Assembly: GCA_018398765.1 (NCBI GenBank)
Contig: JAHBMJ010003694.1
Location: 1-64,000, forward strand
Direction of reading: 5' to 3'
DNA length: 64,000 bases
Origin: Chromera velia
Taxonomy: Eukaryota > Sar > Chromeraceae
The notes under the pieces were generated by a model that had not been told where the DNA came from, did not search any database, and was given only the letters and a program-made list of their open reading frames with translations. The position numbers and the translations under genes were made by a program. Below, in pieces: positions 54,165-64,000 of this stretch (positions within the stretch are counted from its first letter, which is position 1; each line of letters opens with the position of its first letter).

Positions 54165-56389
54165 CTGCAAAAAGAAGAGAAGAGAAGAGAAGAGGAGAGA
54201 AGAAGGCAAGCAACACTGTGAAGCGTGATTGAAAGAACAGAAAGTGCTTTGCTCGATGTCACAAGAACTTACAGAATCGCTACAGGCTGAGTAGGGTCCT
54301 CTCTTCTGTTCGCCACACACAAAGAGATGCCACCTCACTCAAGCAAAGGCTCGCGGAAGCAACCCCCAGATCGATCAGAGAGTCCTTGCTGGCGGAATCC
54401 ATGCAGGTATTCCTTTGCTCCCCTATCGATTCAGCAATCAATCCAGAATGCAGTCGGAGGGACTCAATCACTCAGTTGCGTCTCGCAATCGCTCCTTCAG
54501 AAATTCACTTTCTCAGCAGTTGGTGATCAGTGGTCTTCAAATAAAAGAAGAGGTCGCTTTGCGAGTCAGGAAAGAGGTATTCAAAACGGAAAAGAAGTCT
54601 GTGAAGATTCACGGATTCAGCAGGCAGAGAGATGCCGCGCAATACAAGCGAGGCGGGCGCCAGCTCCGCACGGATGTGTGGAAGGACGTAGACGGATGCG
54701 CAGGCTTGAGGTGAGGGGCGGCTGCAGGAGAGAAAGAAAGAACACCGGTTCACCTTTTCGTCCCGGAGTCCCCGGAGTCCGTCGGCTGCTGTTTGCTTCT
54801 TTGCGCCCCTGCCCAGAATGGGTTTTCGGGAAATGACCTGAAGAAGGAAAGGGGGGGAGGAAGGGAGGAACGACAGACATGATTGGAAAGGTGAAAAAAA
54901 CGAGGCGATTTAGAAAATGTCAAGGAAAAGTACTTGCAGGGAGGAGCCAAGGCAGGTGCACACATTGTGCAGAGTAACACACAAAGCTTCAAGTAGCAGG
55001 AAGGAGAAAGGAAGGAGACGGGGGCGACCTACTCACTCGGGAGTGTGGTGCTGATTCCTGTCCCGCCAGTAAACGGTACTGGCCATCCCCTGTTTCTTTC
55101 ATTTTCCTGTTCCTTTACTGCTTGTCTGGAAGCTTTCAGAAAACGGGCAGAATTTGAAATGAGCACAAACACGGGAAGCCGGACTTTCGGAGACGGCCCC
55201 GCTCAATCTTTGGATTTGCAGCTGGCGTGGTGTGTACGTATCGTTGCCTTTGGCGCAATGCTGGATCCTCCAGTACCTTTCTCTTCCAGTAAATGCAAGC
55301 GTATTACCAATGCCCATGCATGTCTGTCTACAATGTGCATGGAACCGTGCACCCAAGTCAAAGATGATTGAGGTTTTTGTTATGCATGCCGCGTCCCCGT
55401 ATATGAGGGGCGGATCTAGCCTAGTCTGTCAAGAGACTGCATGTCGATCTAACACTCGGCCAATCTCGGCCATCTTCGCGCGGCGTTCTAGCTGACGAGC
55501 CATGCACAGCGTCCGCAGGAACAGCGGGTCCGGCGATGGGCGCGGGGGCACCGCGCACGTGCAAACAAACCGATACACATGCACCGCGATGCATGCATGA
55601 TCACACCGATACACACATGCAGCTTCCATTCACCATGCAATATATATATTTCAGGCAGAAGCTGCCTCGATCTGACAGCCTGCTTGATGCTACATATAGC
55701 TTCTCAGGACTATATATAGCTCTTTCTCTGGAAAGGCACTTGCATGGGCACGTTCACATTCGGTTCTTTTGTTGACTCCTCATGGTTCTCTCGACGCAAA
55801 GATCTCAACGTGCATGCATGCCAATCGTCTGTCTGACAGTCTGAGTGTCAGTCTGCAAGGTCTCCTGAATGATCTGTAGATTGATTCGTGACTCTTCTAA
55901 GGCACTCAAATTGATTGTCTTCCTCTTCAGCAGTTCCTCTTCAACGAAACCTGAGCTCCTTTCAAATCCGTATACATGTATGCAAAGCTTCTGAAGTGAT
56001 TCATTTGTGCAACTAGCAAAACGAGAATTCCAACAGGAAGAAAAGACAATGAGACCACCCTGCTGGCGGAGGGCCAGGAGGCTTCTTCCAGCCGCATTGA
56101 TGGCACTGAATGTCAGCTTTTCTTGCGCCATTTGTCTTTCTCACATGATGATCTGAAGGTTTCTGTTTCTTCTTTCTCCCCTCCCCGAATGTCGAAGTTG
56201 GTGAATCAGTCAGTCAGTCAGTCAGTCAGTCAGTCACTTGCTCACTCAAGGAATTCGCGTGGGAAAGCATGCGGTCAGAGATTGATCGAAATCTTGCCAC
56301 ACGCATAGCTGCTTGCAGAGGGGGACGGAGGATGGGCGCCCACTTTCCGAACCCTCACTGAAAGCACAGCCGCTTGTATCACACTCACA

Positions 56390-56426
<37 letters not shown>

Positions 56427-56430
56427 GCAT
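54165..56430. other. Region between head-to-head genes
   Basis: Holds the probable 5' end of the RMND1-like gene (minus) and 5' end of the modular surface protein gene (plus). No RNA gene. A minus-strand frame at 55805-56131 is listed separately. Confidence 0.4.
55805..56131 (-). CDS. Hypothetical protein or exon, 108 residues
   Basis: Minus-strand open frame from an ATG at 56131 with ordinary protein-like composition (LTFSAINAAGRSLLALRQQG ... LSALEESRINLQIIQETLQT) and helical C-terminal part. No family recognised. Its last residues run into a GTCTGTC-like repeat, so if real it probably has a splice donor before the stop. Confidence 0.3.
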   Translation of the reverse strand: MAQEKLTFSAINAAGRSLLALRQQGGLIVFSSCWNSRFASCTNESLQKLCIHVYGFERSSGFVEEELLKRKTINLSALEESRINLQIIQETLQTDTQTVRQTIGMHAR

Positions 56431-56459
56431 GTGCATACATCGATGGACTCCACCCTCAG

Positions 56460-56538
56460 ACCGGGTTTGCATTCTTTCGTGACGCCAACCAAGTGCGAGT
56501 GGAAATTCTGGGGCAGAGTCCCTCTGAGACACGTGTAC

Positions 56539-56569
<31 letters not shown>

Positions 56570-59500
56570 TGTGTGTGGTTGTTTTTGTGCAGGTCTTCAC
56601 ACCTTCATCAACCGCAGAGCCCTTTCTGTCGGCTTCCTCCTCTTCCTCTTCCGCTGCGCTCCCCCCCGGTCCCGTTGGTCCCTCAGCTCCGTGCGACCTC
56701 TCGTCTGAGGGGCCTGCCGTTCCCTCTTCATTTGTGGAAACGGCCTCCTCCTCTGTGTCTACCTCCTCTTCCCTGTTCTCGAAGGGACAAACCGCACACT
56801 GCAGCCATGGGGTGATGAACCTAGTCGAGGGGTTCCAACTAGCAGCAGACCTCTCGGGGGGGGGGCATGGGGGGTTGATGACTGCAGAGGGGGGGGCCGA
56901 GGGGGGGGAAACGGGGGGAGGGGGGATTCGAGTGACGGCGTGGGCGGACCCCTTCTATGCGGCGTCGATTCTCGAGGAGGCCCCCGGAAAGGGACCCCAA
57001 CTTCTCAAAGGGTCAGTCAGTCAGTCAGTCAGTCAGTCAGTCAGTCAGTCAGTCAGGCAGTCAGTCAGGCAGTCAGGCAGTCAGTCAGTCAGTCAGTCAA
57101 TGCATGGGTCAGACAGAACTGAGTTTATCTGTTTGTCTGCTTTGGTTTTGGATTTCACTGTTGTTTCAGTGACATTCAACTCGGAATTTTTTGTGTTTGA
57201 AAAATTCTGGTTTAAAATCGTTCCTGCCGATTTGCTCTTTTTCAGATCCTGGAATAACATTCTGCTTCTGATGTATTGAAACGAACGTGCAGGTCTAAAA
57301 ACGGGGGACAGGCCATGTCTGCCAACAACACTTTGTTTGGAGAGTTTGCGGACATGTCATTTTTTTCCTTTCAAAACGGACGGTACATGCGGAGCGAGTC
57401 TGATTGCGTTCCTCTGGTTGTCTCTCATCAAGTCGCAAGGGGGGAAATGAGTCTGTCATTCTTCGTTCATATCACACAAGCAGAGATCGGGAAGAGATAT
57501 GTTCTGCTGGACAACGGAAAGGGGTTCCAAGTTGGGTTCATGGGGAAGGAGGGGGGTCGTATTGACTTTGGGGTTTTGGATCCGGAGAAGGAAGAAGACG
57601 GTGTTTTGGCAGACACGTGCTTTGGCGCACCTGCGTTGTTTACAGTCAGCATTGTGAAGGGAAAAGAAGATGAGGACGAGGAGAGTGAAGAGGCAAAAGA
57701 GCCGGTTGCGTTCCGAATTTGGAAAATGGGAAGTGAGCTGCCAGCGCGACGGGGGGACGAGGCAATAGGGGAAGCGAGGAATGGCGGCGTGAAGGGATCA
57801 GCAAAGGGGGCAGAACGGCTGCTGGGACTGGGGCCTCTGACACTAGGATGCGACGCGAAGGCAAAGAACTGTGTGGAGGGTCAGTCTGTCTGTCTACCTG
57901 TCTAGGTGTTCGTCTCTCTCAGATTTTGATCTGCCTTTTGTTTGGCTGGGCTAGTCGGTATGATCCCCAACAGCTGCAGGCTGTAGGAGCGAGGAACAAA
58001 GTTGAAGGACTTGCGGAGCTCTTCGATGAACTTGAAGCAAAGCGACATGAGGACTCGAATTTCAGACTACACTCCAAGTGTCATCTCTATGAAGAGTGTT
58101 TGTGCGTGTTCAGAACTTTGCAACCGGATTGGATTTTCATCTCGAAGAAGTTGATTTCTTGTCTTTTCTTTCTTTTCTTTTCCGTCTCGTTGTTCCCGTG
58201 CAGCTCTCCTGAGTTACGTGTTGTTGGAGAGGGCGGCGTTGAAGGACGCAGAGGAGGCATTAGATCTGACAGAGGAAATACTGTCGGAACAACTTGGTCA
58301 GGCAGGCAGTCTGGAGGGTTGTTCGCTCTTTCCTTCTGTTTTCCTTCTGATGCATCTCCTTACCTGCTTGCTTCGTTGCGCTTCTGCATGGTGGTTGTGT
58401 ATGTGTTCAAAGGGGTCCGAGAGCTTCCGTCATATAAAAACAGTATACTTAGAAATGGACACGGTCTGCCTGCCTGCATGAGTTCAAGTCTTTGAGGATC
58501 GACTGTCTCATTCATTCGCATTTCTTTCTGTATGATTAATTTGACAGTAATCGAACACGAAGCCTTCCTTCCGGTGTATTGATTGTCTTGATGGGAAAGA
58601 TGTTGCATGGGCTCCTGAAATAAAATTAGGGTCGGGCTTCTTCCAGCCGTTTGATTGCCGTGTGCCCCTTTTCCTAAATGGATGCAGAGGTGGAGAGCCG
58701 TTGTGGAAACGGAAAACTGGACACAGGGGAACAGTGCGATGTCGAGGGGGAAGGGGGAGAGGAGGGGAGCAACAGGTGCTCTTGTGGTTGTGAACGTGAG
58801 TTGAGTTGATTGTGTTGCTTTTGTCTGGACTTTTCTTTTTTTTTCTTTTGCTTCTTCTTTTCTCAGTTTATGAATGTGTGAGAAGTTTGATTTGACTGGA
58901 TTATTTCGTGTCCCATCTCCTCTCCTACAATTAGTGCATTCATCTGGTCTTGGAAGGGAGCATCGTTGCTGCGTCTCTTCGTTGCCTCTTCTCCCTCTCT
59001 CTCGATCTGTCCGTCCTTGAATGTGCGTTTAGACCTGTCAGATGACTCTGACAGCTGTGCTTTCCTTAGCTATAACGTTTTGATGATATTTTAGATACCC
59101 AGTCAGTCACATGTACGTTGCCAGTTCTCATTTCGATGGGTAATCATACGCACAAGAACAAACACTTTAGCTCCCTTTCTGCTGTCCACCTCTCCCCCCC
59201 GCAGTCACGTGTACCCCTCTTGAGGAGGCTCTAGGAAAAGAGGAGGCACGACGGTACGTTATAGAGGGCACAGGAAGTCTCTTCCGCAACTCCAGACGAC
59301 TGAAGTGCAACACCGTGGGGGGGTACGCAGCGGACCCCCCCCATCGGAAGGAGGAGGAGACGTTCTGTGGTCTCTTCGCTCCGGGGAATTGGACGCCCCT
59401 CAACCTGAGGTGCCGAAGAAGCTGCAATCTGGACATACAGAGCTGGGCCAGGCCACCAGAGAATCTGGGATATCTCGTCACTCCTCCAGGTGGGCAGATT

Positions 59501-59927
59501 AATTGGTTTCCTGTTCATGTTGTACTGTTATGTACACGACACGACAAGTTGTTGGTCACCTGTAAAGGTGAGATTGTTTGTCCGGCTCCCTTCTCCCAAA
59601 GGAGACCCTCCGTACGGACGTCATGGAGACAGAGAAAAAAATCGATTTCTGCTTTCTTCAACCGAACGACTTGTCTGTCTGTCTGTAATGAGGCGTGCTG
59701 GCGGCCTCTCTTAAGTCAACCTCCCTCCTCGTCTCATGCTGTCTGCCCATGCATTCACGTTTGTTTGTGTGTCCCCAGAGGCTCTGGAGGAGAACGGAGG
59801 AAGGCTGCCCCATGGAGACGCCGTAACGATCCACTGCAAGGAGCCGAGTGAGGCCTCGACTGGACAAGATGATGAGCAGACCCTCAGGTCAGACAGACAG
59901 CGAGAGAGGGGAAGGAAGGGGACAGAC

Positions 59928-59967
<40 letters not shown>

Positions 59968-62900
59968 CCTGGATGGCTGACTTACTGAGTGACGAGAGAG
60001 CAGAGAGGACTAGAAGGATGTGCGACCGGCCAAGAAAATGGATGGACGAACGGAAGAATGAATGAAGAACAGGCCGGAAGAAAACACCAACCGGGAAGAA
60101 AATGTGGGAGAAAAGAAAGCGAGACAAACAGGTCATTTGGACAGCATTCAGGATCACCTTTTTCAGTCATTCGTGTCTTACAGTTCTGGATCTTCTTTTC
60201 CGTTCGCTTCTTTTCCTCTCTCTCTCTCTACACGGACGTCTGCCTGCAGGTGCGTTGACGGCGTGATGGAGCCCCGCACGATTGAGTGCACCCAGACTTG
60301 CTCTGCCTCTGACTTTCCTGTTTTGTCGGGTCTGGAGATTCAGGGGGGCGCCATGACGAACCGGGAGCTCTCCTCGGCACAGTGCAGGCAGGGGTGGGGG
60401 CCTCGGCTGGTCAAGCAGGAGAGTCCTGAGGAGCCTGCGGAGGGGGGGGAACACGAGGGTGAGACAGGGATAGGGAAGCATTTGGTTGACTCGGAACCTT
60501 TCAGCTGCAACTCCGGGAAATTCTCCTCGGCGTCTCTTCAGTGCTTCAGTAAGTCTGGACGTCGGGCAGGCAAAGAAAGAAACGGGGAGATAGGAAGAGA
60601 GCGGAGCACTCAAACGAATAGCGAGAGGTTCTCTCACACACCCGGGTTCCCATACGTGCCCGCGCACCCACACACGGACACGCCTTGTGAAGACTACACG
60701 CACCAGCCCTCATAGCCTGAAATCAACGAGTAGACTCTTTGGGTGTCTCTGGGTATTTTTTTGCAACTCAGCTAGATGCGTTTTGTCCTTCATGATCAAA
60801 GCTCTTTGATTTGTGTCGACAGATTCGTTTTTTCGCGTGTGTGTCAAGTAGAGGAAAGCGAAATTTAAATTTCTTTCTTGAAGAGCATGCAAGGCCTTTT
60901 TGGGACCTCAACCTTCTCTCTTGGAAGTTACGTACTCCCTCTGGAAAGGTCCTGCTCTTTCTCGATCCCCTTCCGTCCGTGCAGAGCCGTGCCCTGGTTT
61001 GACAGCAGAGACCCTGGAGCGTCTGAAGGTGGAGCCTGTGGGAGGGGGGATGAACTTCATCACGGGGGGGCAGATGCTCCCAGAGCTGTCGAGGGCCCAG
61101 GCAGGGTCGGTGTTGGGGGTCCACTGCAAGCCGGGGTCCATCCCCATGTCCCTAGCGGAGGGGAGGGCCCTGAAGGAGCCCGCCTTCCTCACTTGTGAGG
61201 GAGGGGAATGGGCAGCGATGCCTCTCGAATGCAAAGGTGCATGGGTTGGTGTGAGGGTGCACGGATGTGGACGGTGACCTCTTTTCTTTCTTTGTGTGCT
61301 TGATCTTCTTTCTCTTTTGCGTTCGTGGTGTTCTTCAAAGGACCTCGTGCCCTCTCCTTCCCTTGTTTCCTGTCTCATGTGCCTTCCTTCCAGTTGCGCC
61401 GCGTCTTCATACCCTCCCCTATTCTTTTCCTTCCGTGCCTCCTCCCCTGCGCTCTCTCCTTTCTTTCTGCAGAGCCTTGTTCTCCATACGCCCTCTCGGA
61501 GGAGTTCCTGGGGAGTCCTGAGGAGTATCTGAAGAGGAGCCCTGAGGCCATTCCAGTGCCTGAAGGGGAGACCATCGACATCTCTTGTGACACCTCGGGA
61601 CACTTCCATCCGGCGTTTGGGGTGGAAATGGAATCAGAGACGGTGCAGTGCAGAGGGAAGGCGGACGGTTTCACTACGCAGACGCTGCAGTGCTTCAGTC
61701 AGTCCGTTGGTTGGCACATGGGAAGGGACACAGACAGACAGACACTAAGAATGAAAGATGGATTGTGCAATTGATTGGTTGAGAGGCGCAGGGACGGGTC
61801 CATAGAGAGAAGAGAAAGATTCACTCACTAAATGACGATGAGGCAAGTCTGGAGTAGGGACTCTGATGGAGCAAAAAGAGGGGAGGGAGGAATCCGGCCA
61901 GGAAGGTCAAGAGAGGACCAAACGGTTAGCTAGAGAGTTAGATTAGAGACCAAGCGAGATACATGCAGAGGCATCAGGTTCTTCTTCTCCCAACCCCCTT
62001 CTGTACCTCTCTCCCTCAATTCATTGATTGATGCAGAAGCCTGCCGTTCGGCCCCCGCTATCGACAAAAAGCTTTTCAAGAGGAAGGAAGGGAACGTGGG
62101 CATCTCACCATTCAGGTCAGTCAGTAATAATAATAATAATGGCATGCGATCCCTCGATCTCATTCTACATGGTTTGTCCTTCTTCCGGCCTGTACAGGGA
62201 GCCGCAGTCCTCTGTCTTCGCAGATCGTGTGGTGTTCCTTTCTGTTTCCGGCAGGCATCAACAAACAAAAGCATTTTCTGCCTGCACACCAATGCATGAT
62301 GCGTACATTGATTCAGGCACGGGACAGAAATCTCCTACGAGTGCGCCCCCGGGTTCTCTCCTGAAGATCCTGAGGGGCTCCCTTATGGTCAGTCAGTCTG
62401 TCAGTCTGTCAGTAGGCTTGCGTATATTATTAATAGTGTGTGCGCGGAAGGAAAAGACCCATGCACATTATATGCATGTATGCGTTGACCTCAACCGCAT
62501 GACATCACTGCTGTGTAATCAACCGCATATGTCTGCATAGGGATCCTTTGATTGCATGTGAGAATCGCTTGATGTCTTTGTTGCGTGTGCTCTCTGCTTG
62601 CAGGAACGGTTGTGTGCCAGGAGGGCGAATGGACCCCGATGTCCTTCAAGTGCGCCCGCAGCTGTTCCCCCTTTCCGACAGACGAACTCGAGGAGAGGTC
62701 TGCTGTCCTGAAGGGAGTCACTGCAGAGGACCTCAGGACGAATCCCGAAATGTTCACACACGGGGCGACGGTCACGCTAGGGTGTCCCGAGGGAATGGCG
62801 GGGGGCCTGGGGGAACCCTACCAAGTCGTCAAATGCTTCGACGGGAGATGGGAGGACAGGACCTTGCACTGCACTGGTCAGTCAGATAAGCGCTTTGTTT

Positions 62901-64000
62901 GTCTGTCCAAAGTTTGAAGAATACAAGTAATACCTAGCTCGGGGATGAAGAACAAATGAGAGACACATGGACAGACGAAACAAAGGGCATGCAGAACTCA
63001 AGCAAGCTCCTTACAGAATTCCCTGCTTGCACGCGACAAACATCATTTTTTCCTCCCCTGCATGCCGAAGAGGGTGTGCCATCTAGCATCTTTCCGATCA
63101 AGTCCGGCAGGAATCGAAATGCCCTAGAGGTAAAATGCCACACAGGTAGGCAGGCAGGAGCATTGAGCATCGGAGGGTAATTGGCAGTCCAGGTCTCATG
63201 ATGCATGATTTGCCTCTTGAGAGCTTCCCTCATTTTCTCTTTTCTTCTTTCTTTCTTTCCCTGCCTGTCTGCCTGTATGGGACAGAGGTGTGTCCTGAGT
63301 TCGTGAAGACCCCCGAGAGGGCCTATGACGTCTTCGGAGAGGGGTTTGCATACGGGGCGACTCGGAAGATCACCTGCAAGCCTGGGTTTTTCCCGGCAGA
63401 GGGGGAGAGCCCAGAGACCATCACATGCGTGAGGGGAAAATGGACGGTGTCGATGCTCGAATGCGGAAGTGAGTGAGTGAGTGAGTGAGTGAGTGGTCCA
63501 TGTACACATTCAAAATCGAGTGTGTCACAAACGCGGAATCATACCAGTCCTTCTCCGCGATTGTCTCTCAAGCGTTTGACCCCTTACAGAGATTAACAAG
63601 AACTGTTAGACAAAGAGACATCCAAACAAAGAGACTCGAAACGAAGGGAAAGGTGGGGAGGAAGGGAAGCAAGTCCGAGAGCAATCTAATAAGAGGTTGT
63701 CTATCAATGATCCCCCAAATGCTTTTTTGGACATCGGACCATTTTCTTTCTTGAACTATGGGCATCGATGTGTGGTTGGTTTCTGTATAGCAATAAGTAC
63801 TCTTCCTGCGCCACAATTCACAAACGACGAAAACGACGATCCACTGCATTTCCAACTTCACCGCCTTCCACTGCCACTGCAGAGATGTGCCCCCCCTACG
63901 TGAGCAAGGCCCCGGCAGACCTCTACAGAGTCCACACAGACAGCGTCCAATTCCCTGAAGGCAGCGCCCCCGTGAATGTCCTGACTGAGGGGGTCCCTCA
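56460..64000 (+). CDS. Large modular extracellular protein: jelly-roll-like, Cys-rich and CCP/sushi modules (continues past right edge)
   Basis: Exons supported by phase: 56593-57011, 57293-57879, about 57987-58097, 58204-58296, 58688-58795, 59205-59489, 59778-59887, 60250-60548, 60985-61236, 61473-61697, 62037-62115, 62317-62387, 62604-62876, 63286-63468 and 63883 to beyond 64000. An earlier exon near 56460-56530 (FAFFRDANQVRVEILGQS) is likely but its junction does not fit. Order of parts: a Ser/Thr/Gly-rich stretch; a beta-rich, LamG-like segment (GKGFQVGFMGKEGGRIDFG ... LGPLTLGC); a helical segment; a Cys-rich repeat CGNGKLDTGEQCD of the DUF4215 type; then about nine CCP/sushi-like modules with the C...G...C...GxW...C pattern, such as GATRKITCKPGFFP then ITCVRGKWTVSMLEC. 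Most introns after 57880 are phase 1, so modules are symmetric. CCP modules are disulfide-bonded extracellular adhesion or recognition units, so this is probably secreted or on the cell surface. The signal peptide was not seen. Confidence 0.82.
57012..57099 (+). repeat. (GTCA)22 array starting at a 5' splice site
   Basis: Begins with the first intron base after the exon ending 57011; the GTCA register holds for 88 bp with a few GGCA variants. Confidence 0.92.
59932..59963. repeat. (GA)n microsatellite in an intron
   Basis: GA run within the intron 59888-60249 of the modular surface protein gene. Confidence 0.9.
63469..63493 (+). repeat. (GTGA)6 array starting at a 5' splice site
   Basis: The intron after the exon ending 63468 opens with six GTGA units, again in register with intron base +1. 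Confidence 0.9.

Overview
The window looks like intron-rich, TE-rich nuclear DNA of a protist. Spliceosomal introns are numerous, almost all GT-AG, with pyrimidine-rich tcts and 'tgcag' acceptors. Tri-, tetra- and dinucleotide microsatellites are dense, and palindromic GCATGC/TGCATGCA motifs are frequent. The gene mix (long tandem PPR protein, hybrid histidine kinase, EF-hand protein of a type known to me from ciliated protists and apicomplexans, extracellular sushi/CCP modules) suggests a photosynthetic alveolate. A chromerid such as Chromera velia is my best guess, but it is an inference from style and not from a database match.

Layout. 0.4-3.1 kb (+): 3' exons of a GST-C-like gene. 3.7-7.4 kb: a rearranged Ty1/copia-type fossil whose LTR is interrupted by a complete non-autonomous hAT transposon with a perfect 8-bp target duplication. 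8.3-12.2 kb (-): a broken 5'-truncated LINE (APE-type endonuclease C-terminus, reverse transcriptase, zinc finger); smaller relics of the same family lie at 16.7 and 19.0 kb. 12.2-16.3 kb: an unrecognised, degenerate repeat family. 20.3 kb: a 197-bp MITE-like inverted-repeat element. 20.7-24.5 kb (+): a four-exon gene ending in ten 49-residue Ser/Pro repeats, with a tandemly duplicated intron-exon unit and one in-frame TGA. 26.4-33.7 kb: an LTR-retroelement fossil with a recognisable Gag but no Pol, carrying a ~195-bp periodic repeat. 35.2-39.1 kb (-): a three-exon membrane hybrid histidine kinase. 40.2-42.9 kb (+): a six-exon EF-hand protein. 43.9-45.7 kb (-): a PPR protein with 14 near-identical 38-residue repeats. 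47.7-54.2 kb (-): an RMND1/RMD1 (DUF155) family gene in at least 11 small exons. 56.4 kb to the right edge (+): a very large modular secreted or surface protein with a Ser/Thr-rich region, a jelly-roll-like domain, a Cys-rich repeat and at least nine CCP/sushi-like modules.

The genes do not form an operon or an obvious pathway. The most striking cross-cutting signal is that many introns begin with GTCAGTC and that, in several genes on both strands, this 5' splice-site hexamer is expanded into a long (GTCA)n, (GTGA)n or (GTCC)n array whose repeat register starts exactly at intron position +1. Exon models below were built by hand from splice-site phase agreement; where phases agree across consecutive exons I am confident, and where they do not I say so.
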